A stretch of 64,000 bases of DNA from Anadara kagoshimensis (taxonomy: Eukaryota; Mollusca; Bivalvia; Arcoida; Arcidae), in contig CM037864.1 in the NCBI GenBank assembly GCA_021292105.1, forward strand, positions 48,124,094 to 48,188,093, written 5' to 3'. How positions within the stretch are numbered: the first letter of the stretch is position 1; every line of letters starts with the position of its first letter. This document shows, one piece after another, positions 35,527 to 46,847 of the stretch. Both the position numbers and the translations under genes were made by a program. Under the pieces are notes generated by a model. It saw only the letters and a list, made by a program, of their open reading frames with translations. It was not told the DNA's origin and made no database searches.

Positions 35527-35786
35527 CCTGGCTCTAGTTTCACAATCATTTACATAAGGTTTCCCTTAACCTAAAGCTGGCAAGATTTTAAATCTCTATT
35601 ATTTTCTTAATTTTTAGTATATTCAGGAATTTAAGTTGTCATTTTGAAGATCACATCGAGCTTAAAACATTTGTGTTTAGTTTTGTCAAAAATGTTTTAA
35701 GTAGTTCCAAAAAAGAGTTACAAAATTTGTTAAATTTAAATAAAAGAAAATCTTAACTAGGAAATGATTTTGAAACCAGGGCTTGG
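35527..35786. mobile_element. MITE family 2, copy 1
   Basis: The left end CTAGTTTCACAATCATTT..AAGGTTTCCCTTAACCTAAA pairs with the right end AAAATCTTAACTAGGAAATG..TTTTGAAACCAGGG in reverse. The same ends occur in the copy at 45077-45334. No coding capacity. Confidence 0.65.
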
Positions 35787-35890
35787 ACCATTTAGATGTA
35801 ATGTAGCATAATAGTCATCATATTATAGACATCAGTACATTGAATAAAGAATACTTCAATTTGACAATCATTTATTGAGGACTCCGCATT

Positions 35891-36000
35891 GGGGCCCAAT
35901 TGTTCAAAGCTTGATTAGTTTTTAATCAATTGATTTTTATTGATATTTTAATTTGTGCTTATTTATTGATTAAACTAATCGAGCTTTGAACAGCTAGACC
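35891..36000. mobile_element. Short foldback element, about 36-bp arms
   Basis: GGCCCAATTGTTCAAAGCTT with GATTAGTTTTAATCAAT-type left arm pairs with ATTGATTAAACTAATCGAGC and TTTGAACAGCTAGACC on the right. It is 110 bp in total and almost entirely stem. Confidence 0.65.
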
Positions 36001-36154
36001 TTGTGTATAAACTTAGTTTATCAGTTCATCTGGTCCTTCCAAACTTTTTGACTTTTTATAAGTGTATCTCAAGTCTAATGACACTCCTTTTATGTATTTC
36101 TCAACTTTGACATGGCCAAATTAGGCCAAATATATGCATGCAACCACTTGACAC

Positions 36155-36581
36155 CATTGAATGTACAACGGTACCAGTATCAGAGTCGCATTACCCGTGT
36201 CAGTGCCACAGTTTCTGTATCAGTGCCATAGTATCAGTATTAGTGCCACAGTACCAATATCAGTGCCACAATACTAGTATCAGACCCACAGTATCAGGAT
36301 CAGTGACACAGTGCCAGTGCCACAGTATATGTATTAGTGTAACAGTACCCATGTCACTGTGACTGCAACAGTGCCACAGTATTAGTACCAGTGCCATGGT
36401 ATATGTATTAGTCCCCCAGTATCAGTGGCACAGTATCTGCATCAGTGCCACAATACCAGTGTCACAGTACCAGTGTTACAACATCAGTGCCACATTATCT
36501 GTATCAGTGATCAGAACCACATAATCTGCATCAGTGCCACAATGCCAGTGCCACAGTACCAGTGCCATGGTATATGTATTA
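36155..36581. repeat. CAGTGCCACAGTA-type short repeat array (left part)
   Basis: Irregular units of about 18-24 bp (CAGTGCCACAGTATCTGTAT, TCAGTGCCACAATACCAGTG) are interrupted at 36582 by an inserted element and resume at 37784. The open frames here (36138-36362 and 36425-36805 +) follow the repeat. Confidence 0.8.
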
Positions 36582-37781
36582 CAGTCGAAACTCGTTATCT
36601 CGAAATTCACGGGAGGAAGAAAAACACTTTGACTTATCCGAAGTTCGACTTAACAGATGTCGGGGTGTTGACGAATTCGAAACAAAGGGAAGTAACCCAA
36701 GTTTCATACCCTACAACATGCGACCGGAATATTTTAAAGTACATGTATTCAAATTTGCTTATGTTAAAACAAAGAATAATTTTTATAAATCACACAATTT
36801 CTTAATTATTTTAATTGTTGAAATATTCCCAATCGTCAACATTGTATGACAGAATCTCACCGTAACTTACAAGGTTCCATTGAGATCACCGTCGAATTAT
36901 ATTAAACATGAGATTAGGCATGGCAGAATCTCACTGTAACTTACTTGCTAGGTTCCATTGAGATAACTACAGGTATCACTATCAGGTTATTTTTGATGAA
37001 AACAAGACAACAACAAAAAATAGTTTACGATCATTTATATCTCGCTAAACAAATACACAATAAATACACAACGCGCATGTACTTTACAGATTGAAAAAAA
37101 CAGGTAGATCATTCGACATATTGAACAGGTTGGGTAATGATATATTTTTCGAAATTCTACTTTATACGGGGAATTAAATTTTGACACAAAGAACACATAA
37201 TAAACAGAAGCAGAGAAATTTTGATTTAAAAAGATTAAACGTCACACGCCAGATCTCTGTTATCCTTCCAACCCCCCCCCCCCCGATAGATAGTGTTCTG
37301 TAATTTCTAATGTAATTTCTAATAACCCAAATAACCCAAGCCTCTGTACATGTAGTAAATACACGTGATTAAACACCAAGCAGACGTCGATTATTTTCTG
37401 TATTAATGTCAGTCGGCTATTAACTAACAAAGTTCAATCACAACCATACTGACTAATACTCACTGAATGGCTTCAGAAACCCCTTCAATAAATTGTTTAT
37501 TTACCAACAGTTAAGTCAAGATATTCCGTACAGGTGTGAGTACAAACAATAGGTTATTTTACCTTTGAAAAATTTGACTTAATGAGATTAATGCCTATTG
37601 AAAAATTTACAGACGGACCTGGAATTTACTTTGACATATCCGATATTTCGAGTTATCAGAATTCGACTTAAACGGAGTATTTTAAGTTGTAATATATAGA
37701 GACTAGTTTCGGACCAAAGAAAAAGCTTCGAGATATCCGAAGTTTCGACTTATCCGATTTCGAGATAACGAGTTTCGACTG
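36582..37781. mobile_element. 1,200-bp DNA-transposon-derived element with perfect TIRs
   Basis: It begins CAGTCGAAACTCGTTATCTC and ends with the exact reverse complement; at least 24 terminal bases match perfectly. A TA duplication flanks it (36580-36581 and 37782-37783). The interior has further inverted words (CTTATCCGAAGTTCGACTTA on the left, CCGAAGTTTCGACTTATCCG on the right). No transposase frame remains; the longest frames are about 100 codons without a domain. CAGT ends with a TA target fit the Tc1/mariner/pogo group (inference). A truncated right end of the same family is at 50105-50266. Confidence 0.85.
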
Positions 37782-37783
37782 TA

Positions 37784-37985
37784 GTCCCCTAGTACCAGTG
37801 TCACAGTATCTGCATCAGTGCCACAATACCAGTGTAACAACATCAGTGCCACATTATCTGCATCAGTGCTCAGAACCACAGAATCTGCATCAGTGCCACA
37901 ATACCAGTGCCACAGTATATGTATTAGTGACACAGTCCCTGTGTCACAGTACTGTATCTGTATCAGTACCACAGTATCTGTATGT
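37784..37985. repeat. CAGTGCCACAGTA-type short repeat array (right part)
   Basis: This continues the array interrupted at 36582; it starts GTCCCCTAGTACCAGTGTCA. The frame 37798-38010 is a repeat by-product. Confidence 0.8.
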
Positions 37986-38280
37986 TGATGATGATTTACA
38001 TGTATTGTAAAGAAATGAAACAAACCATGTAATGATAAAATATTTAAGTCACAATTTGTTATTTTGTTTTGAGAAAAAAGGAAATTTGTTTCCTTTACCT
38101 TGTTGATTTATTTTTACACTTTTAAAATTATTGTAAATAATATGAAAGACATTTTGACTTTTAGATATACATGTACATGTATCATGTTATATGTGATCAA
38201 CTTATTTTGTATTAGAAATTTAGAATTATATGTGAATGTGACATTCCATGATAGCTTGATCACTTTACCAAAAGTACAGT

Positions 38281-38283
<3 letters not shown>

Positions 38284-38327
<44 letters not shown>
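38284..38327. repeat. TG microsatellite
   Basis: (TG) repeated about 22 times, uninterrupted. Confidence 0.95.
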
Positions 38328-38330
<3 letters not shown>

Positions 38331-38681
38331 CATATATAAATACTATGGAGATATGCTCGCCATGTGAGCAATTTAAATTCTGAATGGTTTATGAAAAACA
38401 AAGGGAGGTAATCTCAATTCTGATAAATATTCTGAAACCTTGTAATAAATGCATCATAACTTTGATAATTTTGAATGACATTTTCTCCAGCACCATGGAT
38501 ATAAATAGACATTATTTTGATCTAACAATTTTTATTTCTTATTGTTTCAAATTTGAAAGCTTGAATTCCTAATATATTTAGTGGTCAAAATTCAAGTTTG
38601 ATGCACTTTGGTTACCAGTATAGATGTTTTACTGTACAGTTAATCCAGTGATGTTTTCACACTTTTTCCAATCCATATGGT

Positions 38682-38930
38682 GTGGTATCAGTGTCAAAAT
38701 TTCATATTTATGCATATGCTTAAATTAATTTTAGGGCACCAGTACTCTAAAATCCTTTTATGCATAGTCTAAATATCAACATAAACTTTTTTGCATACCA
38801 TGAAATGAATTAAAAAATTAAGAATATGCATGAATAATTCAGCATATGCCAAAATATTTTAGGGTACCCTAAACTCAATTTAAGCATACTAGTATGCATA
38901 AATATGTAATTTTGACCCTGATATACCACA
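38682..38930. mobile_element. Foldback element, about 57-bp arms
   Basis: The left arm TGTGGTATCAGTGTCAAAAT, TTCATATTTATGCATATGCT and TAAATTAATTTTAGGGCACC pairs with the right arm ending ATTTTGACCCTGATATACCA. It is 249 bp with a central AT-rich loop and no coding capacity. Confidence 0.7.
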
Positions 38931-39526
38931 TTATAAAACCAATTGTTGTATATGACTTGTTGATGAGGCAGACATTGAATTTTCATTCATGTCACTGACG
39001 AACAACTTACCTATAGTTGTTAATCACTGAATTTAAAGATTTTTTGTAAACTTATTATGCAAACGATTACATTCACATTAGTGAAACCAGATTTTTACTA
39101 TGCCAGATATTCCAAAAATAGATGTTTAAAGGCTGAAAGATGATGTTGTACCATTGAAACGTTTTAACATTGGCACATACAATGTGTTTGAATACTTTTA
39201 ATGTGTATGGAAAAGTTTCCCCTTAAAATGACAATCCAAGAATTTGTTTTTCTCAATGCATTGTATTATCCCCTCCCTTTTTTGTCTTTATCTAACTTTT
39301 ACACAATTCTACCACTGTTCTCCCTTTTCTTAAAGAGAATATGAATGTGTGACATCACCAGGGACGATACTATATAGTTGTTTCATTCAGTAGGGATTTT
39401 GCGGTTCACACACTGGAACTTATTCACAGGTATGACATTTCGCTTTCAGTTGCCAGTGTTAACAATTTTCTGTACAGATTATCTAAGCCTGAGTTTAATG
39501 AATGCTACATAAAACTATTCACTTGG

Positions 39527-39587
39527 TATTTAATTTCGCACTATTAAGTAAAACTGTGAATATAGCGAAATTAAATCCCCAGTGAAT
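39527..39587. repeat. Hairpin with 23-bp arms
   Basis: ATTCACTTGGTATTTAATTT plus CGC pairs with GCGAAATTAAATCCCCAGTG plus AAT, with a few mismatches and a loop of about 15 bp. Probably the centre or remnant of a foldback element. Confidence 0.6.
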
Positions 39588-39634
39588 AAAAGCAACTATA
39601 CACTATTCGCAAACATTCAACTAAGACTTAAGTA

Positions 39635-39787
39635 CACTCAAACCTGTCTTAAAGGCCACCTGCTTTTAAAACCCAGTAAAATATCGCAATTGCTCTTAGT
39701 TTTAACCAGTGTATATATAGAACACACTGTCCATAAAGACTAATTTTACTGGCTTCCTTGGGTGACCCTTATAGCCAGGTTTGACTG
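39635..39787. mobile_element. MITE family 1, copy 3
   Basis: The left end CACTCAAACCTGTCTTAAAG and the right end CTTATAGCCAGGTTTGACTG match the copies at 6.9 and 12.9 kb; TA lies at 39633-39634. Confidence 0.65.
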
Positions 39788-40082
39788 TTTTACTGAATAA
39801 TTTTGCAGATAAGCTATACAGATGTTCAGAAACTTAAGATATCAATTTGAGAACTCTTCAAGTTTATATGTGTTTTGTCATTTTCTTTTTTTCAATACCA
39901 AATTTGCTGAAATGAATTTTAAAAAAGCATAAGTTAAAAATGGTTGCTAACTAGTTGGTTCATTCATCATCTTAGAACTGGCCACTGCAAGTAAGTAAAA
40001 TAACCCAAGTTAATCCATCATCCTAGCACTTCAAAATTCAACTAAATTGAACTGGAAAAGCAAGGACACTAATAGATTCTAT

Positions 40083-40183
40083 CACTACTGGTCATATGAG
40101 ATAGGGAAATTGACAAGCCTCGTTCTAGACCAAATATATAAGACCGAGGGTTAAGATTTCCCTTTCTCATATGACCAGTAGCG
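40083..40183. mobile_element. Foldback element, about 28-bp arms
   Basis: CACTACTGGTCATATGAGAT plus AGGGAAAT pairs with ATTTCCCTTTCTCATATGAC plus CAGTAG. The GATAGGGAAAT word recurs in the larger hairpin at 62.1 kb, so the two may belong to one family (inference). Confidence 0.65.
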
Positions 40184-40717
40184 ATCGATTCTTGTTCTCA
40201 CACCTTATTCCTTTAAAAATCCATCAAAAGCTTCTAGGGTCACATAAAACAACTGTTCAGTGTGTAGCCTGTCTCAACCCTAGGGTGAGACAAGGAAATC
40301 CCACATGGATAAAAACAAAGGGATTACCATGTCACAGGTGTGAGAAGAAAGTTCCTTATGTTCTCAACATTAATTGAAATGATATAAGGGGACTTGATAT
40401 AAACTTCTTTCACACAAGGTTATGGTTAACTTGGTGTGGTTTTACTGTTTAGCCAAATTAATACAAGCGTTGATTGTATAATTTCCCTTTTTAGAACACC
40501 TTGCTAAAGTATCTACCAGTACATGTATTTGTATGTAAACAGTGATAAAAGGAATATGATCAATAAAATGTGTATTCTGCCCTAATATGCCTATGTTTTC
40601 AAAAAAGGTGTTGTAAAAATACATATCCACTCAATTAAAGTATCTTGAGAAATTTAATCTTAGGGTTAGAAACAACATAAAATTTGAAAGGAATTTTATT
40701 CAGTAGTAGAATTCACC
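40184..40717. other. Gene-free stretch
   Basis: No exon recognised. The frame 40171-40377 begins in the hairpin and has no domain. Confidence 0.45.
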
Positions 40718-40981
40718 ATTAATTTGGTCCTGGGTCCAGTTTTAGTTCTACCACCTTAATTTGGTCCTGGGTCCAGTTTTAGTTCTTCCACCTTTAATTT
40801 GGTCCTGGGTCCAGTTTTAGTTCTACCACCTTTAATTTGGTCCTGGGTCCAGTTTTAGTTCTACCACCTTTAATTTGGTCCTGGGTCCAGTTTTAGTTCT
40901 ACCATCTTTAATTTGGTCCTGGGTCCAGTTTTAGTTCTACCACCTTTAATTTGGTCCTGGGTCCAGTTTTTAGTTCTACCT
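40718..40981. repeat. 38-bp tandem repeat, about seven copies
   Basis: TTTAATTTGGTCCTGGGTCC and AGTTTTAGTTCTACCACC repeat every 38 bp (GGTCCTGGG at 40763, 40801 and 40839) with very few changes. Degenerate GGGGCTAGAATCCACTTTT-type repeats follow to about 41360. Confidence 0.9.
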
Positions 40982-41507
40982 TTTATTTTAAGGTTTTGCA
41001 TGCAGTTATGCAGAGATGTTCTAAAAGCTCAAGACATGTGATTGATTTTATTTCTTTGCCAAAAATACTGCTCTGGGGCCTCTTGAAGACTTCATTGTAA
41101 CCAATAATATAAACACTGAATCCAAAAACACTTATATTTCTGAGTTAAAATTCACTATTTATTTGAAAAAAATGAAATGCAGGGGTAGGATCCACCTTTA
41201 TTTTTTTTTGGCTAAAATCTATTTTTAAAGAATTTAATTTTGGGACTAGAATCCCCAGTTTGCTAGTATTTGGAAGGAATGTAATTTTTGGGTACAATCC
41301 ACTTTTTTGTTTGAATGGATTCCATTCTGGGGCTAGAATCCACTTTTATTGAACAGAGTCCTTTGTAATAATCCCAACGATTTTCCATATTGTTGTTATA
41401 AATTAAAACCATTAGATGTAAAATCACCCTAATGTGCCAATTTCTTAATAAAGTTGATAAACTTCACAAGAATCTTGTAATATGGTATTTTGTATTTATT
41501 TATTTTT

Positions 41508-42940
41508 AGCTCACCTGACCGAAGGTCATGTGAGCTTATGGCATAGCGCAGCGTGTGTATGTGCGTGTGTGCGTCGTTAACACCTATTTTCGACTTCTCC
41601 TCTGAAACTACTGGACAGTTTTTAATGAAACTTTGTCAGAAGTATATATGGGCCGGTGCAATTCAGATTTGTTGGTGGCGTTGCTATGGCTACTATAACT
41701 AGGTCAAGGTGACCTAGGGGTGCAAAAATCTTATAAAATCTTCTTCTCCGAAAGTACTGATTGGAGAAAAAATCTGATGTGATATTTGGCTTCTCTAGGG
41801 TCTTAAGCCTATAGTTTGTTCATTTTGTGAAATTCGAATAAAAAATAGGTTACGCGTTTTTGCGTTTAATTTTGAAAAAATCGTAAAATAGCTTCAAATT
41901 GTTATAACTTGACTATTTGACCAGATAATGACATGGGGTGTTCAGTTTTGACATCTTCTTGTTAGTATCTTCAAAATAAGGTCAAGGTCAATTGTGAAGG
42001 TCGTGACCTAATTTTTTTTTACCTCTGATTATATTATCTCAAAACCTATAAACTTTTTGTATAGGCATGTATATTAGAATAATGTAGGTATTGATACAAC
42101 GATCATTTTGATGTATAGAAAAAGGTCATGGGTTCAAAGGTCAAGGTCACACATGCGAAACAATACCGAAATGGTTAATTATCTCTAAAACTATAAACAT
42201 TTTGTATAGGCATGTATATTAGAATGTTGTAGGTATTGATACAACGATCATTTTGATGTATAGAAAAAGGTCATGGGTTCAAAGGTCAAGGTCACAGGTG
42301 TGAAACAATACTGAAATGGTTAATTATTTCGAAAACTATAAACTTTTTGTATAGGCATGTATATTAGAATGTTGAAGGTATTGATACAACGATCATTTTA
42401 ATGTATAGAAAAAGGTCATTGATTCAAAGGTCAAGGTCACACATGCGAAACAATACTGAAATGGTTAATTATCTCGAAAACTATCAACTTTTTGTATAGG
42501 CATGTATATTAGAATGTTGTAGGTATCAATACATCGATCATTTTGATGTATAGAAAAAGGTCATAGGTTCAAAGGTCAAGGTCACAGATGTGAAACAATA
42601 CCGAAATGGTTAATTGTCTCGAAAACTATAAACTTTTTGTATAGGCTTATATATTAGAATGTTGTAGGTATTGATACAACGATCATTTTGATGTATAGAA
42701 AAAGGTCATGGGTTCAAAGGTCAAGGTCACAGATGTGAAACAATACTGAAATGGTTAATTATCTTGAAAACTATTAACTTATTGTATAGGCATGTATATT
42801 AGAATATTGTAGGTATTGATACAATGGTTATCATGATTTAAAGAAAAAGTCATTGGGGTTTAGTATTTATGTTTTCTTAAAATCTATCAGCTAGCCATTA
42901 GTTATCAGGTGAGCGTATCAGGCCCATGGGCCTCTTGTTT
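41508..42940 (+). mobile_element. Helentron-like satellite-core element D
   Basis: The head AGCTCACCTGACCGAAGGTC with ATGTGAGCTTATGGCATAGC starts at 41508 and differs from B and C. The core has five 145-bp units (GATCATTTT at 42101, 42246, 42391, 42536 and 42681), closest to those in element A. The tail GTGAGCGTATCAGGCCCATG, GGCC and TCTTGTTT ends at 42940. So D joins an E/F-type head to an A-type core and tail. Confidence 0.78.
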
Positions 42941-43107
42941 TTAAAAGCTGTGTGAAGAAAAAGATGATATTTAATTGGAATATTGACATATCAGCTTCTA
43001 TAAAACAAGAGTAAAACATGATTTTGTGTACCAGTCAAGATTATTTCACTTGTATTCACCAAAGGTTAAGTTCCAGAAATACATACAATGATTTATAGCA
43101 ATAAATT

Positions 43108-43405
43108 GGGTTGAGTAATAATGTGTTAAACGTCCCAAAATATTTCACTTATATCGAGACTTATATGTTGTGCTGATGGCATTATAATGCCAGGTTCTTT
43201 ATTGTGCCATGCCTGCCGTGACACTGGATCTCATTTATTATAAGTTCACATCCAAAAGAACTGTGACATTCATTTTATAATGCAGAGTGCTTGGCAAAAA
43301 CAGTCACTACACACTTCTAGTCTTGGGTCAGACCTGGTCAGTGTTCGAACCCACAACCTCCCACTTACAGACTGAGCACTCTACCAACTGAGATACCACA
43401 GTAGT
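43108..43405 (-). mobile_element. tRNA-derived SINE family 1, copy 4
   Basis: The body GGGTTGAGTAATAATGTGTT... ends with ACTCTACCAACTGAGATACC, the reverse complement of a tRNA-like box A; a box B-like word lies near 43350. It is inserted between elements D and E. Confidence 0.7.
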
Positions 43406-43486
43406 ATTTTTATAGTAATGAAAAGCATTAACTCTTTTTGTGTCAAGTTATTAAATCATTTACATGTCTCATCTAAAACACAAGGA

Positions 43487-43690
43487 GGGACCTTGGTGGC
43501 TGAGTGGTCTAAAGGGCCTGCTTACAGATCAGTGGGTCTCACTGTCTAGGTTTGAATCCGATTGAGGCAGATCTAGGTGTTCGCTTGCCAAAAAGTCAGT
43601 GGTCTGAGTGTTTCCTCCACCATCCAAGAACTGACTACCTCAATATAAGTGAAACTTGGCTATGGTGTAAAACTCTACTCCACACAAAGT
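43487..43690 (+). mobile_element. tRNA-derived SINE family 2
   Basis: GGGACCTTGGTGGCTGAGTG and GTCTAAAGGGC (box A-like, of Ser/Leu tRNA type) are followed by CTAGGTTTGAATCCG (box B-like). The body ends ACCATCCAAGAACTGACTAC and ATATAAGTGAAACTTGG. It shares this 3' part with the fragment at 4575-4680. Confidence 0.75.
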
Positions 43691-43870
43691 ATACACAGAA
43701 GAAAAGATAAAACAAGCTAATTCAGTGAATTATGATCCCCCGCCAGCATATTCTTTTTGGTGATTTGCACCTTCAAAGGGCCATAACTTCAAGGAAAATG
43801 AGCAAACTCACTTAGGTTAATATTATGCACATCTTCTATTAATGTTGATGCTTTGCACCAAGTTTTGTAA

Positions 43871-44750
43871 AAACAAGGGCCCAATGGGCCTGTATCGCTC
43901 ACCTGGTAAGCATGCACCTGAAGACAGCCCATAAATAAATCCACATTGACTAATAATGGGTTTTTGATATGTTTAGTAACAGCAGCCATATTGGATATTG
44001 GTCGGTAATGCCAGATACAATTTTTAATCCTTATCCAGCAAGGACCTCCCACACCAAATTTCGTTCAAATTGGTTCAGTAGTTTCAGAGGAGAAGATTTT
44101 TTAAGAAAAAGGCTTAAAACACATTTATTTGCATATTACGCTAATATTGTGTAAATAAAAAATTTGACAGCAAATCCTATATCATATATTAAATGGCTGT
44201 CTATCTATCGGTCCATAAATAAATCCACATTGACTAATAATAGGTTTTTGCTATTTATAGTAACAGCGGCCATATTGGATATTGGTGGATTATGCCGGAC
44301 ACAATTTTTTAACATTATCCAGCAAGGACCGCTCACACCAATTTTGGTTTAAATTGGTTCAGTAGTTTCAGAGAAGATTTTTTAAGAAATAGGATTAAAG
44401 CGCATCTAATTTGCATTTTACGCTAATATTGCGTAAACGAAAAATTTGACAGCAAATCCATTACGTATGTTTATCTATGGCTATCTATCTTGTTTCTGTG
44501 TACCAAATTTGAACAAAATTGGCCCATAAATAGATCCACATTGACTAATAATAGGTTTTTGCTATTTTTAGTAACAGCGGCCATATTGGATATTGGTGGA
44601 TTATGCCGGACACAATTTTTAATCTTTATCCTGCAAGGACCTCTCACACCAAATTTTGTTTAAATTGGTTCAATAGTTTCAGAGGAGAAAATCAAAGTTT
44701 ACGCATGGACGCACGCACAGACACACGCTTTGCCATACCATAAGCTAAAA
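43871..44750 (-). mobile_element. Helentron-like element E with triplicated core
   Basis: Reverse orientation: AAACAAGGGCCCAATGGGCC and TGTATCGCTCACCTG at 43871 is the tail, and the head reads, on the + strand, ACGCTTTGCCATACCATAAG and CTAAAA at the right end. Its core is not the 145-bp satellite but three diverged copies of a 280-310 bp unit (GCCATATTGGATATTGG at about 43985, 44270 and 44580). The palindrome is GGGCCCAATGGGCC, slightly different from A-D. The frames 43969-44154 and 44164-44352 (+) are pieces of the unit. Confidence 0.72.
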
Positions 44751-45076
44751 AGTACTTCATAGTTTTGAAGAATTTGCACCGATGAATTCCAGATGGAAGT
44801 AGAGATGGAAACTTGAATTTGATATCACCCTCTTTCTTCTAAAGATGGGATAACAGGACACTATAGCTTGTCAACACTGTATGCCAATGAACTGTCAAGG
44901 TTCTTTTCTTTGTTGTGTCTACCAGTGATTCTTAAATATATTATTGATTGGAAAGGTGTTATTTGTCAGTCAATATCAGTTCACTTATATCAAGGTTAGT
45001 TCTTTGGGAGGTGTTGAGGTCCTTCAGCCAGCATGTCAGATCACTTATTCACTGAGCTCATCTTAATAAACAATTG

Positions 45077-45334
45077 TAGCCCCAGTTTCACAATCATCTC
45101 TTTACTAAGATTTTCCTTAACTTAAAACTGTCATATTTTTATGAACTTTATCATATTACAAATGGAAATTTTCAACAAAATAAGAATATGGATGTAATAA
45201 GCTTGGAAAGATCTTCAGAATGACATCTAAAATTCATGAGTATCTTGAAAATTAACAAAATCATACAGATTTCAAATTTACCAGATTTAAGTTAAGGAAA
45301 ATCTTAGTTAAGAAATGATTGTGAAACCGGGGCC
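45077..45334. mobile_element. MITE family 2, copy 2
   Basis: The left arm AGCCCCAGTTTCACAATCAT, CTCTTTACTAAGATTTTCCT and TAACTTAAA pairs with the right arm TTTAAGTTAAGGAAAATCTT, AGTTAAGAAATGATTGTGAA and ACCGGGGCC. Arms of about 55 bp are much better preserved than in the 35.5-kb copy. Confidence 0.75.
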
Positions 45335-45948
45335 ATGGCTTGTGCTCTTTCCTTTAATAAGGAAGAAAACACTTTTCATCTGTTTCCAATGTATTAAAAT
45401 GATAATTATAAACAAGGTATACAGGGTATATGGTATGGAAGGAGAATGTGTTGTATACGAAATTGGAGTCTTCAAGGTCATGGGATCACATACAACCTTG
45501 GAAATTGCACAATGTTACAGTTTTTTGGATTCTGTATTTGAGTTTATGATCTTTTTGTTTCGCATTGACATCGATAATTATCTGCATCAAACTTTCTACT
45601 AGAGTAAAAATTTCTATGAAGCTGTTGTCCACCTCTAGGTGGTGAAATAATCTTGAGCTGGCGATTTATCTACTGTAGATAACTTTGAATTTGCAAGTAT
45701 CACATTGCACATGCAAACCGCTAAGCGACATTTCGCCATTCAAGTAGTTAAATTCACGGACACAATCCATATAAATATAAAAATTAGCAATTGATAAGCA
45801 ATTTTATCCATTTCTTAAGTTCTCTTGTTATATGTTACATCCATAGTCAATTGTCGGCATTGGGTATGTTTTTGAATTTGGGTTTTTAATTCTCCTGGTT
45901 CTTGGAATATTCAACCCAACCAATTCATATATCATGCCAATATTCCAA
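45335..45948. other. Gene-free stretch
   Basis: The frame 45315-45602 starts in MITE family 2 and shows no domain. Nothing else recognised. Confidence 0.4.
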
Positions 45949-46188
45949 GAGTTGAGTTAAGTAATGGTGTTAATGGTGTATTGGTGTTAATTGTCCCAAA
46001 CAAGAACATTTCACTTATATCAAGACCTCACCAGCTACAGAAGGTGCAGAAATTTTGCCTGTGTGTTGCGCTGATCGAATTATATAGCAGAGCAGGGTTC
46101 TCTATTGTGCCATGCCTACCGTGACACAGGACCTTGTTTATTTTAAGTTCCCATCCTAGAGAACAGTGACGTTCAGTTCATAATGCCT
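45949..46188 (-). mobile_element. SINE family 1, copy 5 (lacks tRNA head)
   Basis: AGAGTTGAGTTAAGTAATGG, TTTCACTTATATCAAGACCT, TGTGTTGCGCTGAT and AGCAGGGTTCTCTATTGTGC match the family body. A small internal duplication (GGTGTTAATGGTGTATTGGT) is present. Confidence 0.65.
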
Positions 46189-46847
46189 ATAATACAGTAG
46201 TAAGAACAAAAACAAAGTACTTAAGATCAGTTCTATTTTAATCACACATTCTTATAGTCAATTAGTTTCTTCCTAGAAAAACATTCATACAAGCTATTGT
46301 TACAGTCCAACAGTTCTACTGTTGTCTATACAAAATTGTAAAATTTTACATTTCTTAAAAAAATGGACAGAAAAAAAACAAAAAAACAACTTATTATATG
46401 TATAAAAATTGAACACATTTTCTGTGGCAGTTATTATGAGCAAATTGAACTAGCATAGCCATATAAAACACATAAACTTAAAATATTCTACATTATACAT
46501 GTGTACACCCATTTTAAATCACGCAGCTCAACTTCTATCTGAAAACTACAAATAAGCGTGTATATGTGTAGTAATGTGTTCTAAAGTTGCAAGTGTACTG
46601 ATAATTTAAGCAAATAAGCAGAAAAACTAAATGGATGTTTTGCAACAAAAAAATGTCTAAATAAATAGGAATTTACATATTCTATAACCTATAGACCCCT
46701 ACCCTCCCCATTCATTATGACAGCCGACAAAAACAAATAGAGGAGTGCAAGACCCAAATTTCTTTTTTTTTTATGTTGATATAATTACTAGTATTCATAT
46801 TCATAATAAAAACTTTTGGATATTTTTTTTTTATATTTTAAGATAAA

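Noticed and set aside
36425..36849. Frames of 126 and 95 codons
   Set aside because: They run from the short-repeat array into the left end of the 1,200-bp TIR element; no transposase motif.
43789..44352. Small frames on both strands
   Set aside because: Pieces of the triplicated core of element E; the same sequence recurs with frame breaks.
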